Positions 17,609 to 28,978 of a DNA stretch of 64,000 nt are shown one piece after another. A program made the translations under genes and the position numbers. This DNA comes from Leptothrix cholodnii SP-6 (lineage in GTDB: Bacteria > Pseudomonadota > Gammaproteobacteria > Burkholderiales > Burkholderiaceae_C). How positions within the stretch are numbered: position 1 is the stretch's first letter; each line of letters starts with the position of its first letter. The stretch is taken from NCBI RefSeq assembly GCF_000019785.1, contig NC_010524.1, positions 1,302,001-1,366,000 of the forward strand. The letters are read 5' to 3'. The notes under the pieces were generated by a model. The model was not told the DNA's origin and made no database searches. It saw only the letters and a list, made by a program, of their open reading frames with translations.

Positions 17609-17914
17609 TCAGTCAGGCCGCAGCGCGCCGCAGCGCCAGCATTGTTCGAACGGACCTTCGATCAGCTCGTCGCAGGCCGCGCACACCCAGCGCAGCATCG
17701 GCGGGTGTCGATACGCCTCCAGCAGCGCGCGCGCCTGCTCGACCTGCGCGGCGTCGTCGACCCACAGCTCGGGCTGGCTCTGGTCGGGCGGGATCTCGCC
17801 GGCGATGCTGCTGGCGAAGGCGCGCTGCACGTGGCAGCCGATGCCTGAGCCGGTCAGCATGTCGCACCACAGCGTGGCGAGCGCCAGGTTGGGGGCGGTG
17901 GTCAGGCGCTGCAT
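17609..17914 (-). CDS. DUF2007-like small protein with C-terminal zinc ribbon
   Basis: A 101-residue protein. Residues 1-67 resemble the DUF2007 'putative signal transducing' fold (TLWCDMLTGSGIGCHVQ, then PELWVDDAAQVEQARALLE), and residues 76-95 contain two Cys pairs (WVCAACDELIEGPFEQCWRC), a rubredoxin-like zinc ribbon. Its function is not known; the family is thought to be regulatory or PII-like. It lies 10 bases downstream of the DUF2189 membrane gene and is probably co-transcribed with it. It faces the GGDEF-EAL gene across 15 bases. Confidence 0.7.
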   Translation of the reverse strand: MQRLTTAPNLALATLWCDMLTGSGIGCHVQRAFASSIAGEIPPDQSQPELWVDDAAQVEQARALLEAYRHPPMLRWVCAACDELIEGPFEQCWRCGALRPD

Positions 17915-17924
17915 CGGCGGGCCG

Positions 17925-18794
17925 TCAGTCGATGCGGGTCACCGCGGCGCGGTAGGCGTGCCAGCTGGCGTGGCCGAGCACCGGCCCGACCACCATCAGC
18001 CCGGCGAACCACGGCAGCATCGCCAGCGCCACCAGCGCCGTGATCAGCGCGCCCCAGAACAGCAGCACGCCGGTCTGCGTCAGCACCAGGCGCAGGCTGG
18101 TCAGGCCGGCGGTGATGGCGTCGACCTGGGCGTCGAGCATCATCGGGATGCTGACCACGCTGACCGAGAAGATGATCACCGCGAACGCCGAGCCGACCGC
18201 CATCCAGGCGATGATGAACTCGATGTTCTCGGGGTTGAACAGCGCCATCAGCGAGCCCTTGAAGTCGGGCATGCCGTCGAAGCTGAGCGCGAAGATCACC
18301 AGCGTCGAGCGGGCCCAGACCATCTCCAGCACCAGCAGCACGAAGCCGAAGATCGCCATCTGGCCGATGTGCTCGTCCCAGGCGGTGAGCGAGTCGCCCA
18401 GGTCGGGCCGTTCGCCGCGTTCGAGCCGCTGGCTGACCTGGTACATGCCCATGCACATGAACGGCCCGACCAGCAGGAAACCGCCCGACAGCGCCAGCGT
18501 CCAGGCCGGCGCGTGCTCGAACACCGTCATCAGCGCCCAGCCCATCGCCACGAAACACGCGCCGTAGAAGGTGCCGATGCCGGGGTGGCGCAGGTAGTCG
18601 CGCCAGCCCAGCATCAGCCAGCGCAGCGGGTCGCCCCAGCTCAGCGTGTTGAGCTCGTAGCGGCTGCGCGACGGCGGGCTGGCCGGCTGCGCGGGGGGCG
18701 TGCCGGCCGGGTCGCGGCCGGGCTCGGGCGGCTGCGCGGGATCGTCGATGCCCGCCATCAGGGTGGCGGTGCCGATCGAGTTTGCTGGGGTCAT
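17925..18794 (-). CDS. DUF2189 integral membrane protein
   Basis: A 289-residue protein. After about 45 Pro/Ala-rich residues it has LSWGDPLRWLMLGWRDYLRHPGIG, the hallmark opening of DUF2189, then about six transmembrane helices (for example ACFVAMGWALMTVFEHA and ALITALVALAMLPWFAG) and the conserved GPVLGHASWHAYRA end. The family has no assigned biochemical role. It is often found near respiratory genes in alpha- and betaproteobacteria. Here it pairs with the DUF2007-like gene. Confidence 0.8.
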   Translation of the reverse strand: MTPANSIGTATLMAGIDDPAQPPEPGRDPAGTPPAQPASPPSRSRYELNTLSWGDPLRWLMLGWRDYLRHPGIGTFYGACFVAMGWALMTVFEHAPAWTLALSGGFLLVGPFMCMGMYQVSQRLERGERPDLGDSLTAWDEHIGQMAIFGFVLLVLEMVWARSTLVIFALSFDGMPDFKGSLMALFNPENIEFIIAWMAVGSAFAVIIFSVSVVSIPMMLDAQVDAITAGLTSLRLVLTQTGVLLFWGALITALVALAMLPWFAGLMVVGPVLGHASWHAYRAAVTRID

Positions 18795-18881
18795 GCGGGT
18801 CTCTCCATCCGATGCCCGACACGGTAGGTCAGGCGCGCGGTGTTGACCAGCCGGCCATACCCGGGTTGACCGGGCGGGCGT

Positions 18882-19394
18882 TCAGCTGCGCCGCACGCGC
18901 CCGATCTCGTCGAGGATCAGCCCGATCGCGCCGGCCGTGATGGCGCAGTCGGCCACGTTGAAGGACGGGAAGTAGCCGCCCGGAAAGATCGGCGCGAGGA
19001 AGTCCCAATGGAACTGCAGGAAGTCGACCACGTAGCCGTGCCAGGCGCGGTCGATCACGTTGCCGATCGCACCGCCCAGCAGCATCGACACCGAGAAGGC
19101 GAACAGCTTCTGGCTGGCGTGCGATCGGAGCAGCCAGATGAACATGCCCGACGCGGCGATGCCCAGCGTGATGAAGAACCAGCGCTGCCAGCCCGCGGCG
19201 TCGGCCAGGAAGCTGAACGCCGCGCCGGTGTTGTGCACCCGCACCAGGTTGAAGTAGCCCGTCAGCGTGACGCTGTCGCCGTAGGCGAAGCGCGCGACGA
19301 TCAGCACCTTGGTGAGCTGGTCGGCCACGATGACCAGCAGGGCCAGCATCAGCCAGGTCGTCAGGCTGATGGATGAACGGGACTTGGAGCGCAT
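18882..19394 (-). CDS. lspA: lipoprotein signal peptidase (signal peptidase II)
   Basis: A 170-residue inner-membrane aspartic protease that removes signal peptides from diacylglyceryl-modified prolipoproteins. Four hydrophobic helices and both catalytic Asp motifs are present: [19 protein letters not shown] and [11 protein letters not shown]. The start at the ATG at 19394 precedes a short basic N-terminus (MRSKSRSS). In most proteobacteria lspA directly follows ileS; here an aldo/keto reductase gene lies between them. At least four predicted lipoproteins in this window (RlpA, the rhodanese, the TolC-like protein and the DUF3455 protein) would be its clients. Confidence 0.94.
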   Translation of the reverse strand: MRSKSRSSISLTTWLMLALLVIVADQLTKVLIVARFAYGDSVTLTGYFNLVRVHNTGAAFSFLADAAGWQRWFFITLGIAASGMFIWLLRSHASQKLFAFSVSMLLGGAIGNVIDRAWHGYVVDFLQFHWDFLAPIFPGGYFPSFNVADCAITAGAIGLILDEIGRVRRS

Positions 19395-19444
19395 CGGTGT
19401 GGGTCTGTCGATCTGTCGATCTGTGGGCCGGTGTGGCGGGGGTT

Positions 19445-20377
19445 TCAGGGGACTTCGTGGCCTTCGGCCAGGGTCCAGAGCTCGAACCAGGTCTGGCGGT
19501 CGATGCGCACCTTGAAGGCGTCGTTGACGCGTTGGATGCGCTCGATCCGGTTGGTGCCGATCACCGGCAGGATGCCCGCCGGATGCGCCAGCAGCCAGGC
19601 CAGCGCCACCGCGTCGGTCATCACGCCGTGTTCGGCGGCGATGCGCTGCAGGGCGGGCTGCAGGCGCTGCACGGCCGGGCTGGCCGCGTCGCCCTGCGCC
19701 ATCAGCGCGCCGCCACCCAGCGGCGACCAGGCCATCGGCCGCACGCGGTGCTGCTGCAGGAAGGCCAGCTGCCCGTCGGTGAAGGCGCTGCGCGCCAGCA
19801 GGCCCAGCTCGATCTGGTTGGTGACCAGCGGCGTGCGCATGCGCGACTGCAGCAGCTGCCAGTCGGCCGGGCTGAAGTTCGACACGCCCACCGCCGCCAC
19901 CTTGCCACCTGCGACCAGCTGGTCGAGGCAGGCGCCGGTGGCACCCGCATCCATGAACGGATCGGGGCGGTGCAGCAGCAGCAGGTCGATGCGCTCGACG
20001 CCCAGGCGCTCCAGCGAGCGCTCCACCGACGCGCGGATGTGCGCCGGCGAGGTGTCGTAGTGCTTGACCCGCCGCTCGGGGAACTGGCCCGACAGCAGCA
20101 GGATGTCGCACTTGGTGATGACCTGGATCTGCGCGCGCAGATCCGGCCGGGCGCGCAGCGCGGCGCCGAACAGCGCCTCGCAGCGGTAGTCGCCGTAGAT
20201 GTCGGCGTGGTCGAAGGTGCTGATGCCCTGGTCGAGACAGGCCTGGATCTTGGCGGCCACGTGCGCCGGGCTGGTGTCGGCATCGTCACCGATGCGCCAG
20301 GCGCCGTAGACCAGCCGGCTGAAGGCCGGCATGGAGGCATCCGGCGAGGGATGCAGCTGGACGCTCGGGCACTTCAT
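19445..20377 (-). CDS. aldo/keto reductase (YdhF-like)
   Basis: A 310-residue NADPH-dependent AKR. Visible motifs are the active-site Asp/Tyr region [17 protein letters not shown] (about 52-68), ITKCDI with the catalytic Lys, [11 protein letters not shown] with the His, and the C-terminal [12 protein letters not shown] cofactor loop. This set is closest to the E. coli YdhF group, whose physiological substrate is unclear. The gene starts 2 bases after the ileS stop, so it is translated from the same message. Its insertion between ileS and lspA is unusual. Confidence 0.88.
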   Translation of the reverse strand: MKCPSVQLHPSPDASMPAFSRLVYGAWRIGDDADTSPAHVAAKIQACLDQGISTFDHADIYGDYRCEALFGAALRARPDLRAQIQVITKCDILLLSGQFPERRVKHYDTSPAHIRASVERSLERLGVERIDLLLLHRPDPFMDAGATGACLDQLVAGGKVAAVGVSNFSPADWQLLQSRMRTPLVTNQIELGLLARSAFTDGQLAFLQQHRVRPMAWSPLGGGALMAQGDAASPAVQRLQPALQRIAAEHGVMTDAVALAWLLAHPAGILPVIGTNRIERIQRVNDAFKVRIDRQTWFELWTLAEGHEVP

Positions 20378-20379
20378 GC

Positions 20380-23376
20380 TCAGGCCACCGTGCGCAGTTC
20401 GCCGTCGCCGTGCAGGTTGCTGACGCAGCGAGCGCAGATCGTCGGATGCGCCGCATCGCTGCCGACGTCGTCGCGGTAATGCCAGCAACGCTCGCACTTG
20501 ACCGCCGTGCTCGGCGCGACCGTGATCGCCAGCTCGGCGCCGTCCTCGACCGTCACGGCCGAGGTGATGGTGACGAACTTCAGGTCGTCGCCCAGCGAGC
20601 GCAGCAGGGCCGCGTCTTCCGCGTTGGCCGTGATCGCCAGCGTGGCCTGCAGCGACGAGCCGACCTGGCCGGCGGTGCGCACGGTCTCGATCTCCTTGTT
20701 GGCAGCGTCGCGGATCGCGCGGATGCGCGCCCACTTGGCCAGCAGCGCGGCATCGGGAGCGTCGAAGGTCGAGAAGGTCTCGGTGAAGATCGAGCCGCTG
20801 CTCTGGCCGGCGGCAAAGATCGCCCACGCCTCTTCGGCCGTGAAGCTCAGGAACGGCGCCATCCAGCGCAGCATCGCGTGCGTGATCTGGTGCAGCGCGG
20901 TCTGCGCCGAGCGACGTGCCAGGCTCTTGGGCGCGCTGGTGTAGAGGCGGTCCTTGAGCACGTCGAGGTAGAACGCGCCCAGGTCCTCGGAGCAGAACAC
21001 CTGCAGCTTCGACACCACCGGGTGGAACTCGTAGACCTCGAAGTGCGCCAGGATCTCGGCCTGCAGTTCGGCCGTGCGCGCCAGCGCGTAGCGGTCGATC
21101 TCCAGCAGCTGGTCGGCCGGCACCGTGTCAACCGCCGGATCGAAGTCCGAGCTGTTGGCCATCAGGAAACGCAACGTGTTGCGGATGCGTCGATACGCAT
21201 CGACCACGCGGGCCAGGATCTTGTCGTCGATGTTGAGGTCGCCCGAGTAGTCGGTGCTGGCCACCCACAGGCGCACGATCTCGGCGCCGAGCTTGCTCGT
21301 GATGGTCTGCGGTTCGACCGTGTTGCCCAGGCTCTTGCTCATCTTGCGGCCCTGGCCGTCGGTGGCAAAACCGTGGGTCAGCAGGCCGCGGTAGGGCGCG
21401 CGGTCTTCGAGCGCGCAGGCCAGCAGCAGCGAGCTGTGGAACCAGCCGCGGTGCTGGTCGTGGCCTTCGAGGTAGAGGTCGGCCTCGGGGCCTTGATCGT
21501 GGAACGGCGCGCGGTCGTAGGCGTGGGCGTGGCTGCCACGCAGCACGTGGCGGAAGGTCGAGCCCGAGTCGAACCAGACCTCGAGGATGTCGGTGCTCTT
21601 GGTGTAGTGCACCGCGTCTTCTGCGCCCAGGATCTGCTCGGGTGTCACGCGGCTCCAGGCCTCGATGCCACCGGATTCGACGATGGCCGCGGCCTGGTCG
21701 AGGATGGCCATCGTGCGCGGGTGCAGCTCGCCCGAATCCTTGTGCAGGAAAAACGGCACCGGCACGCCCCACGAACGCTGGCGGCTGATGCACCAGTCGG
21801 GCCGGTTGGCGATCATGTCGCGCAGGCGGGTGCGGCCGTTTTCGGGGTAGAAGCTGGTCTGGTCGATGGCGTCGAGCGCGAGCTGGCGCAGCGTCTTCGG
21901 TGCCTTGTCGGTCGTGAAGACACCGTCGCCCTCGTCCATGCGCACGAACCACTGCGCGGCGGCGCGGTAGATCACCGGCGTCTTGTGGCGCCAGCAGTGC
22001 GGGTAGCTGTGGACGATGCCTTGCGTGGCCATCAGGCGGTCGCTCTGGCCCAGCACCTCGATGACCCGCTCGCAGGCCTTCCAGATGTGCTGGCCGCCGA
22101 AGAACGGCAGCTCGTCGGCGTAGACGCCGTTGCCGTGCACCGGATTGAGGATGTCGTCGACCTTCAGGCCGTGCGCGACGCAGCTGTTGAAGTCGTCCAC
22201 GCCGTAGGCCGGTGCCGAGTGCACGATGCCGGTGCCGTCGCCGGCGGTGACGTAGTCGGCCAGGTACAGCGGGCTCTTGCGGCGGTAGCTGTACGCACCG
22301 CCTTCTTCGGCCGTCACCGTGTCGTGCAACGGGTGGCGGAACACCAGCCCCTTGAGCGCCGCGCCCGGGGCGGTGGCGATCACGCTGCCGTCGAGCTTGT
22401 AGCGCTCCAGGCACTTGGCGACCAGCTCCTCGGCCAGCAGCAGCACGCCGCGCGGCGTGTCGACCAGCGCGTAGGTCAGCTCGGGGTGGGCGTTCAGCGC
22501 CTGGTTGGCGGGGATGGTCCAGGCGGTGGTGGTCCAGATCACCGCGAAGGCTTTCTTGGCGCCATCGCCCGGCAGCTGCGACAGACCGAAGGCAGCAGCC
22601 AGCGCGGCGGCGTCATCGGCCTCGAAGGCGACGTCGAGCGTGTCGCTCTTCTTGTCGGCGTATTCGATCTCGAACTCGGCCAGCGACGAGCCGCAGTCGA
22701 AGCACCAGTACACCGGCTTCAAGCCGCGGTAGACGAAGCCACGTTCGATCACGCGCTTGAAGGCGCGGATCTCGCCGGCCTCGTTGGCGAAGTCCATCGT
22801 GCGATACGGGCGCTCCCAGTCGCCCAGCACGCCCAGGCGCTTGAAGTCCTCGCGCTGCTGGTTGATCTGTTCGGTGGCGTAGGCGCGGCTCTTGGCCTGC
22901 ATGTCGTCGCGGCTCAACTTGCGGCCGTGCAGCTTCTCGATCGCGTTCTCGATCGGCAGGCCGTGGCAATCCCAGCCGGGGATGTACTGCGCGTCGAAGC
23001 CGGCCAGCTGCTTGGACTTGACGATCATGTCCTTGAGCACCTTGTTGAGCGCATGGCCGATGTGCAGGCGGCCGTTGGCATACGGCGGGCCGTCGTGCAG
23101 CACGAACAGCGGCGCGTCGCGACGCGCCACGCGCAGGCGCTGGTACAGGCCCCCGCTTGTTCCATCATCACCCGGTGCATTCCATTGTTCGACCCAGCCC
23201 GGCTCGCGCTTGGGCAGGTCGCCGCGCATCGGGAACGCCGTGTCGGGCATGTTCAGCGTGGCGCGGTAGGCGCCGCCGCCGCTGTCAGCACCCTCGGCAG
23301 CGGATTTGCCGGCCGGCTTGTCCTGGTTCTTGCGGGCAGGCTTGCCGGCGGTCTGGGCGTCGTTCGGATGATTCAT
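20380..23376 (-). CDS. ileS: isoleucyl-tRNA synthetase
   Basis: A class I synthetase (998 residues from the ATG at 23376; an in-frame GTG at 23406 would add ten). The HIGH motif ([13 protein letters not shown]), the editing CP1 domain ([14 protein letters not shown]), and KMSKSLGN are all present. The C-terminal zinc-finger region [12 protein letters not shown] ... CARCVSNL marks the long bacterial type. The chain begins with about 40 extra Lys/Ala-rich residues before the normal start segment ([15 protein letters not shown]). It follows ribF by 112 bases and is joined to the aldo/keto reductase. Confidence 0.96.
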   Translation of the reverse strand: MNHPNDAQTAGKPARKNQDKPAGKSAAEGADSGGGAYRATLNMPDTAFPMRGDLPKREPGWVEQWNAPGDDGTSGGLYQRLRVARRDAPLFVLHDGPPYANGRLHIGHALNKVLKDMIVKSKQLAGFDAQYIPGWDCHGLPIENAIEKLHGRKLSRDDMQAKSRAYATEQINQQREDFKRLGVLGDWERPYRTMDFANEAGEIRAFKRVIERGFVYRGLKPVYWCFDCGSSLAEFEIEYADKKSDTLDVAFEADDAAALAAAFGLSQLPGDGAKKAFAVIWTTTAWTIPANQALNAHPELTYALVDTPRGVLLLAEELVAKCLERYKLDGSVIATAPGAALKGLVFRHPLHDTVTAEEGGAYSYRRKSPLYLADYVTAGDGTGIVHSAPAYGVDDFNSCVAHGLKVDDILNPVHGNGVYADELPFFGGQHIWKACERVIEVLGQSDRLMATQGIVHSYPHCWRHKTPVIYRAAAQWFVRMDEGDGVFTTDKAPKTLRQLALDAIDQTSFYPENGRTRLRDMIANRPDWCISRQRSWGVPVPFFLHKDSGELHPRTMAILDQAAAIVESGGIEAWSRVTPEQILGAEDAVHYTKSTDILEVWFDSGSTFRHVLRGSHAHAYDRAPFHDQGPEADLYLEGHDQHRGWFHSSLLLACALEDRAPYRGLLTHGFATDGQGRKMSKSLGNTVEPQTITSKLGAEIVRLWVASTDYSGDLNIDDKILARVVDAYRRIRNTLRFLMANSSDFDPAVDTVPADQLLEIDRYALARTAELQAEILAHFEVYEFHPVVSKLQVFCSEDLGAFYLDVLKDRLYTSAPKSLARRSAQTALHQITHAMLRWMAPFLSFTAEEAWAIFAAGQSSGSIFTETFSTFDAPDAALLAKWARIRAIRDAANKEIETVRTAGQVGSSLQATLAITANAEDAALLRSLGDDLKFVTITSAVTVEDGAELAITVAPSTAVKCERCWHYRDDVGSDAAHPTICARCVSNLHGDGELRTVA

Positions 23377-23488
23377 CGCGGCTCGCGCCGCTTCGGGCGC
23401 GCTCACAGCAAAACAGAGGGGCGGCCCGGTCAGGCCGAAGAGGCAGCCGACGGCCGGCGTGGCCGTCGGGAGGCAGACGCACGACGCG

Positions 23489-24526
23489 TCAAATTCGATC
23501 GCGGGTGGTCTGCCGGCGTTCGGCGGCGTGGCCGGCCGCGGCGATGCGTTCGAAATAGGCGCGGGCGTTGGCGATGTCCTGGCCGATCGCGGCGGTCAGG
23601 GCATCCAGGCCGTCGTAACGGGCCTCGTCGCGCAGTTTGCAGAGCAGTTCCACGCGCGCAATTTTACCGTAGCCCCCTTCGGCGCCGAGTTGTGCCGGCC
23701 AGTCGAAGCAGAAGGTCTCGAGCAGCACCCGGCCGGCGTCTTCCACCGTGGGCCGCACGCCCAGGCTGGCGACACCTTCGAGCGGCTGCTCGGTCAGGCC
23801 CGAAACGCGCACCGCGTAGATGCCGTTGGCGGCGGGCTTGCCGTGGGTGAAGCGCACGTTCAGGGTCCGGAAACCGTCGGCCGCGCCGATCGTCGTTTCG
23901 CCCAGCGAGCGCCCGAGCTTGCGGCCGTGCACCACATGGCCGCTGATGCTGTACGGCCGGCCGAGCAGCTCGGCCACGCGCGCCATGTCGCCACCGGTCA
24001 GCGCCTCGCGCACCGCCGAGCTCGACACCCGCGTGCCGTGCACCTCGTAGCTCATCATGCGGGCGACGTCGAAACCGGCGGCACTGCCGGCCGCGTCGAG
24101 CATCGCGTAGTCCCCGGCACGCTTGGCGCCGAAGCAGAAGTCGTCGCCGACCAGCACGTAGCGCGCGCCCAGGCCCTGCACCAGCACCTCGTCGATGAAG
24201 GCCTGCGGCGACAGCGCCGCAAAACGCGCGTCGAAGCGCATCAGCACCACCTGGTCGACGCCGCAGCGTTCGAGCTCGCCGAGCTTGTCGCGCAGCGTCG
24301 CGATGCGGGCCGGCGCCAGGCCGGGCTTGCCGCTGACAGTGGCAAAAAAATCGCGCGGATGCGGCTCGAAGCTCAGCACGCAGCTCGGCAGCCCGCGATG
24401 CCGGGCCTCGTTCTGGAGCAGCGCCAGCATGGCCTGATGACCGCGGTGCACGCCGTCGAAATTGCCGATGGTGAGCGCGCACGCCGCGGCCAGGCCGGGA
24501 TGGTGGTAACCGCGAAAGACTTGCAT
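23489..24526 (-). CDS. ribF: bifunctional riboflavin kinase/FMN adenylyltransferase
   Basis: A 345-residue cytoplasmic enzyme that makes FMN and FAD. N-terminal FAD synthetase: [19 protein letters not shown] (about 19-37) and [14 protein letters not shown]-terminal flavokinase: [21 protein letters not shown], then NGIYAVRV and SLGVRPTVE. Its supply of flavins is relevant to the nearby photolyases, old yellow enzyme and acyl-CoA dehydrogenases. It heads the ribF-ileS-AKR-lspA block; I do not see an rpsT or murJ gene next to it. Confidence 0.95.
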   Translation of the reverse strand: MQVFRGYHHPGLAAACALTIGNFDGVHRGHQAMLALLQNEARHRGLPSCVLSFEPHPRDFFATVSGKPGLAPARIATLRDKLGELERCGVDQVVLMRFDARFAALSPQAFIDEVLVQGLGARYVLVGDDFCFGAKRAGDYAMLDAAGSAAGFDVARMMSYEVHGTRVSSSAVREALTGGDMARVAELLGRPYSISGHVVHGRKLGRSLGETTIGAADGFRTLNVRFTHGKPAANGIYAVRVSGLTEQPLEGVASLGVRPTVEDAGRVLLETFCFDWPAQLGAEGGYGKIARVELLCKLRDEARYDGLDALTAAIGQDIANARAYFERIAAAGHAAERRQTTRDRI

Positions 24527-24563
24527 GGGCGCGGATTATCCGCGCCCCCGGGCGGTGGCCGCT

Positions 24564-25196
24564 TCAGGCCGGCGGCCAGCGCACCTGGCGGTCGGCGCGC
24601 GCCTTGCCGGCAGCGATCAGCCGCGCGTTGGGCTCGTCGGTGCCGGCGATCCAGGCCGCAGCCGCCTCGGCGCTGCGGCCGTGGTGCATGTGGCGCGCCA
24701 GCAGCCAGGCGCCGCGGGCGGCCTCGTCGGTGTCGATGTACCAGACCTCGTCGAGCAGGCCGCGCACCTGCGCCCACGGGCCGTCGTCGAGCAGCAGGTA
24801 GTTGCCTTCGGTGACGATCAGCGGCGTGTCGGCGAACACGGGAATCGCGTTCGCGATCGGCTCCTCGATCTCGCGCCGGAACTCGGGCGCGTAGACCGTC
24901 TCGTCGGCGCGCTGCTCACGCAGGCGCCGCAGCAGCGCCACGTAGCCGGCCGAATCGAAGGTGTCGGGCGCGCCCTTGCGGTGGGCGCGGCCGAGGCGCT
25001 CGAGCTCACGTTGTGCGAGGTGGTAGCCGTCCATGGGCACCACCTGGGCCTGGCCGGGCAGGGCGGCCAGGATCGCCGCCGACAGCGTCGACTTGCCCGC
25101 GCCCGGCGGCCCGACCAGGCCGATCAGGCGGCGCTGGCCGTCGGCGAGCAGGGTGGCGAGGGCGTGGCGCAGGTCGTCGGGCAGGGGCGGGTTCAT
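24564..25196 (-). CDS. P-loop nucleoside/pantothenate-kinase-like protein (YggC/FrcK type)
   Basis: A 210-residue kinase-fold protein with Walker A GPPGAGKST (about 29-37), a Walker B-like VPMDGYHLAQRELE and the later IVTEGNYLLLDDGPW segment. It matches the COG1072-type family that includes YggC and fructose kinase FrcK, related to pantothenate and uridine kinases; the substrate is probably a sugar or nucleoside but is not defined by sequence. The start is the ATG at 25196, after which MNPPLPDDLRHAL leads into the P-loop. It lies 20 bases downstream of an acyl-CoA dehydrogenase gene on the same strand. Confidence 0.78.
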   Translation of the reverse strand: MNPPLPDDLRHALATLLADGQRRLIGLVGPPGAGKSTLSAAILAALPGQAQVVPMDGYHLAQRELERLGRAHRKGAPDTFDSAGYVALLRRLREQRADETVYAPEFRREIEEPIANAIPVFADTPLIVTEGNYLLLDDGPWAQVRGLLDEVWYIDTDEAARGAWLLARHMHHGRSAEAAAAWIAGTDEPNARLIAAGKARADRQVRWPPA

Positions 25197-25216
25197 GGCG
25201 CTAGTTTGCCCCGATG

Positions 25217-26356
25217 TCAGGCGAACACGCCGGCGCTGTCCTGCAGGCCGGCGCTCAGGTCGCCGAGGTGATGCAGCGTGTCGCCCAGCGTCAGCTCGAT
25301 GCAGGTCAGGCGCTTGAAGTGGTGGCTGGCGATGCAGTCGTCGGTGACGCCGATGGCGCCGTGCAGCTGCACGCACTGCTGGCCGACGAAACGCGCCGAG
25401 CGGCCGATCTGCAGCTTGGCCATCGACACCGCGCGCCGGCGCACCGCCGGCTCGTCGGCCAGCCGCAGCGTGGCGAGCCAGCTCATCGAGCGGGCCAGTT
25501 CGAGCTGCATGCGGGCGTCGGCGATGCGGTGGCGCAGGGCCTGGAAGCGCGCGATCGGCACGCCGAACTGGTGACGCGTGTTCAGGTGGTCGGCGGTCAG
25601 CGCGAGCAGCGCCGCCATCACGCCGACCGCCTCGGCGCACAGTGCGGCGAGGCCCACGTCCACCGCCTGCTCGAGCGCCGCCCAGGCCGCGCCGGGGCCG
25701 GCCAGCAGCGTGGCGGGGGTGTCGTGCAGCTGCAGCTCGGCGGCGCGGGCGCCGTCCTGCAGGCCGTGGCCCCGGCACTGCAGGCCGCCGGCGCGGCGTT
25801 CGACCAGGAACAGCGCCAGGCCGTCGGGTGCATCGACCGCACCGTGCACACGCGCCGACACCAGCAGCGCGTCGGCCTGGTCGCCCGCGGGCACCAGGCT
25901 CTTGCCGCCGTCGAGCAGCCACTGCGTGCCGACCGGCGCGGCCCGGGTCTCGACAAGGGCCAGCCGGTGGCGCGCGCCGCGCTCCTGGTGCGCCGGCACC
26001 ACCAGCGCGTCGCCCGCCGCGATCGCCGGCAGCCAGCGCGATTGCAGCTCGGCGGGCGCGGCGGCCAGCAGCGCGGGCACCATCAGCGCGGCCGGTGCGT
26101 AGGGTTCGAGCAGCAGGCCGCGGCCGAGCTCCTCCATCACCAGCATCGCCTCGACCGCGCCCCAGCCGAGCCCGCCGTGGGCCTCGGGCACCGCCAGCGC
26201 GGTCAGGCCCAGGCCGGCGAGTTCGCCCCAGGCCTCGGCGCTGAAACCGCCGGCGGCGGCAATGGCGCGGTGGCGCTCGAAGCCGTAGGCCTTGTCGACC
26301 CAGCGCCGCACCGCCTCGCGCAGCTGCTGCTGGTCGTCGCTGAGATCGAAGTCCAT
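25217..26356 (-). CDS. acyl-CoA dehydrogenase family protein, small-subunit-like (PimD-like)
   Basis: A 379-residue FAD flavoprotein fold: N-terminal helical domain (FDLSDDQQQLREAVRRWVDK), the LGLTALAVPEAHGGLG strand and an HGAIGVTDDCIASHHFKRL helix near the C-terminus. The usual catalytic-Glu motif (YGG-(S/T)-x-E) is not visible, whereas the partner gene keeps it. The pattern matches pimeloyl-CoA dehydrogenase-type heteromeric pairs (PimC/PimD), in which the two subunits act together on acyl-CoA or dicarboxyl-CoA. It begins 13 bases after the partner's stop. Confidence 0.78.
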   Translation of the reverse strand: MDFDLSDDQQQLREAVRRWVDKAYGFERHRAIAAAGGFSAEAWGELAGLGLTALAVPEAHGGLGWGAVEAMLVMEELGRGLLLEPYAPAALMVPALLAAAPAELQSRWLPAIAAGDALVVPAHQERGARHRLALVETRAAPVGTQWLLDGGKSLVPAGDQADALLVSARVHGAVDAPDGLALFLVERRAGGLQCRGHGLQDGARAAELQLHDTPATLLAGPGAAWAALEQAVDVGLAALCAEAVGVMAALLALTADHLNTRHQFGVPIARFQALRHRIADARMQLELARSMSWLATLRLADEPAVRRRAVSMAKLQIGRSARFVGQQCVQLHGAIGVTDDCIASHHFKRLTCIELTLGDTLHHLGDLSAGLQDSAGVFA

Positions 26357-26369
26357 CGCGGCTCTCCTG

Positions 26370-27509
<1,140 letters not shown>

Positions 27510-27647
27510 GTCCGGTCTCCTGCACGGTGCCGCGGGCCGGACATCCGGGCGGCACGTCAGGATTTTTAGCACGCGCGTTCGCCTCGGGGCGACCCCGCCG
27601 ACGCCGGAATTCATCAGCGCAGATGACGCCTGCGCCGGGCTCGGCGC

Positions 27648-28343
27648 TCAGTAGCGCCGCTCCAGCACCATCTGGTCGCCGTCGCGCTGCATCCGGAAGC
27701 GGTTCAGGAAGCTGTTGCCCAGCAGCACCACCGGCAGGTCCTGCTGGCTGACGACGGTGTCGACCTGGTGCAGCTCGACGTCGCCGATGCGCACCCGGTC
27801 GATGCTGATGCGCCAGGCCGGCGCGATGCCGTTGGCGGTCTGCATCGTGATGCGCTTGCCGCCACGCCACGGCAGGCCCAGGCGCTCGGCCTCGCGCTGC
27901 GACATCGAGATCGCGGTGGCGCCGGTGTCGACCAGGAAGCGCACCGACACACCGCCGATGCTGCCGTGCACCTGGAAGTGCCCGTCGCTGCTGGCGCCCA
28001 GCACGATGCGCTGGCCGCTGTCGCGCGGGTTGCCCGCCGGGCCGGATGCCACGGCCGGCGCCACGCCCACGCTGGCCGGCTGTGCGCCCATGCGCAGGGT
28101 CAGCCGCTGGCCCTGCACCACGACGGTGGCGCTCTCGCCGTCGAGCATCAGCAGCTTGACGCCCTGCGCCGTCTCGCCCAGCGCCATCGTGCGCGGCTGG
28201 CCGTCGATCAGCAGCAGCGCGCGCTGGCCCATGCGCCCGGCCAGGCTGACGCTCTGGGCCTGCGCCGGGGCGCCCGTCAGCAGCAGCGTGAGCAGTGCGC
28301 CGGCGGCGGCGCTGCGGGCGAGCGCGCTCAGATCGTGTGACAT
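27648..28343 (-). CDS. retropepsin-like aspartic protease (TIGR02281-type), secreted
   Basis: A 231-residue protein with a signal peptide (hydrophobic AAAGALLTLLLTGAPAQAQS) and a C-terminal single-domain aspartyl protease: FLVDTGATAISMSQREAERL (about 137-156) contains the DTG triad, and VVLLGNSFLNRFRM near the end is the partner strand. It would act as a homodimer in the periplasm or at the membrane; substrates are unknown. Residues about 30-90 form a small beta-rich N-domain common in this family in Burkholderiales. Confidence 0.85.
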   Translation of the reverse strand: MSHDLSALARSAAAGALLTLLLTGAPAQAQSVSLAGRMGQRALLLIDGQPRTMALGETAQGVKLLMLDGESATVVVQGQRLTLRMGAQPASVGVAPAVASGPAGNPRDSGQRIVLGASSDGHFQVHGSIGGVSVRFLVDTGATAISMSQREAERLGLPWRGGKRITMQTANGIAPAWRISIDRVRIGDVELHQVDTVVSQQDLPVVLLGNSFLNRFRMQRDGDQMVLERRY

Positions 28344-28445
28344 GGGAGCCCGGACCGGGCGACAGGCAGTTTCATGGTGGGCTTCGCGAACTCGTGAAGC
28401 CTCACGATAACCGAGCGCCGCCGGCCGGCGCCGCCGTGCGCTGCG

Positions 28446-28934
28446 TCAGTCGCGGAAGTTGTTGAAGCTCAGCGGGTAGTCGCTGATTTCCTTCTTGATC
28501 AGCGCCATCGCGGCCTGCAGGTCGTCGCGCTTGGCGCCGGTCACGCGCACGGTGTCGCCCTGGATGCTGGCCTGCACCTTCATCTTGCTGTCCTTGATCG
28601 CCTTGCTGATCTTCTTGGCCACGTCGGCCTCGATGCCGGCCTTGACCAGCACCTTCTGCTTGAGCTTGTCGTGGCTCATCTTCTCGGGCTTGGCCTCGCG
28701 GTCGAGGAAGCGGATGTCGACGCCGCGCTTGGCCATCTTGCCGATCAGGATGTCGGTGACGTTGCCCAGCTGCAGGTCGTTGTCGGCGAACAGCGTCAGC
28801 TCCTTGTCCTTCTGCTCGATGCGGGCGTCGCTGCCCTTGAAGTCGAAGCGGGTGGCGATTTCCTTGTTGGATTGGTCGATGGCGTTTTTCACCTCGACCA
28901 GATTGGGTTCAAGCACGGTGTCGAAGCTGGGCAT
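28446..28934 (-). CDS. yajQ: YajQ family nucleotide/c-di-GMP-binding protein
   Basis: A 162-residue protein highly typical of Yaj[21 protein letters not shown] at the start, [13 protein letters not shown], and the final [13 protein letters not shown]. In Xanthomonas and Pseudomonas YajQ-like proteins bind c-di-GMP and modulate a transcription factor; in E. coli it binds nucleotides/RNA. The ATG at 28934 is chosen over 28952 because it gives the family N-terminus. It is divergent from murB across 44 bases, so the promoters overlap. Confidence 0.93.
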   Translation of the reverse strand: MPSFDTVLEPNLVEVKNAIDQSNKEIATRFDFKGSDARIEQKDKELTLFADNDLQLGNVTDILIGKMAKRGVDIRFLDREAKPEKMSHDKLKQKVLVKAGIEADVAKKISKAIKDSKMKVQASIQGDTVRVTGAKRDDLQAAMALIKKEISDYPLSFNNFRD

Positions 28935-28978
28935 GGTGTCGTTCTCGATCATTCGATGGGATGGGCGAAAATTCTGCC

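Noticed and set aside
20410..23850. 1146-codon open frame on the plus strand opposite ileS
   Set aside because: It mirrors ileS in the antisense direction; no signature, unusual composition.
24343..24352. Run of seven A inside ribF as a possible programmed frameshift
   Set aside because: The protein is continuous and full length, and matches the family through this position.
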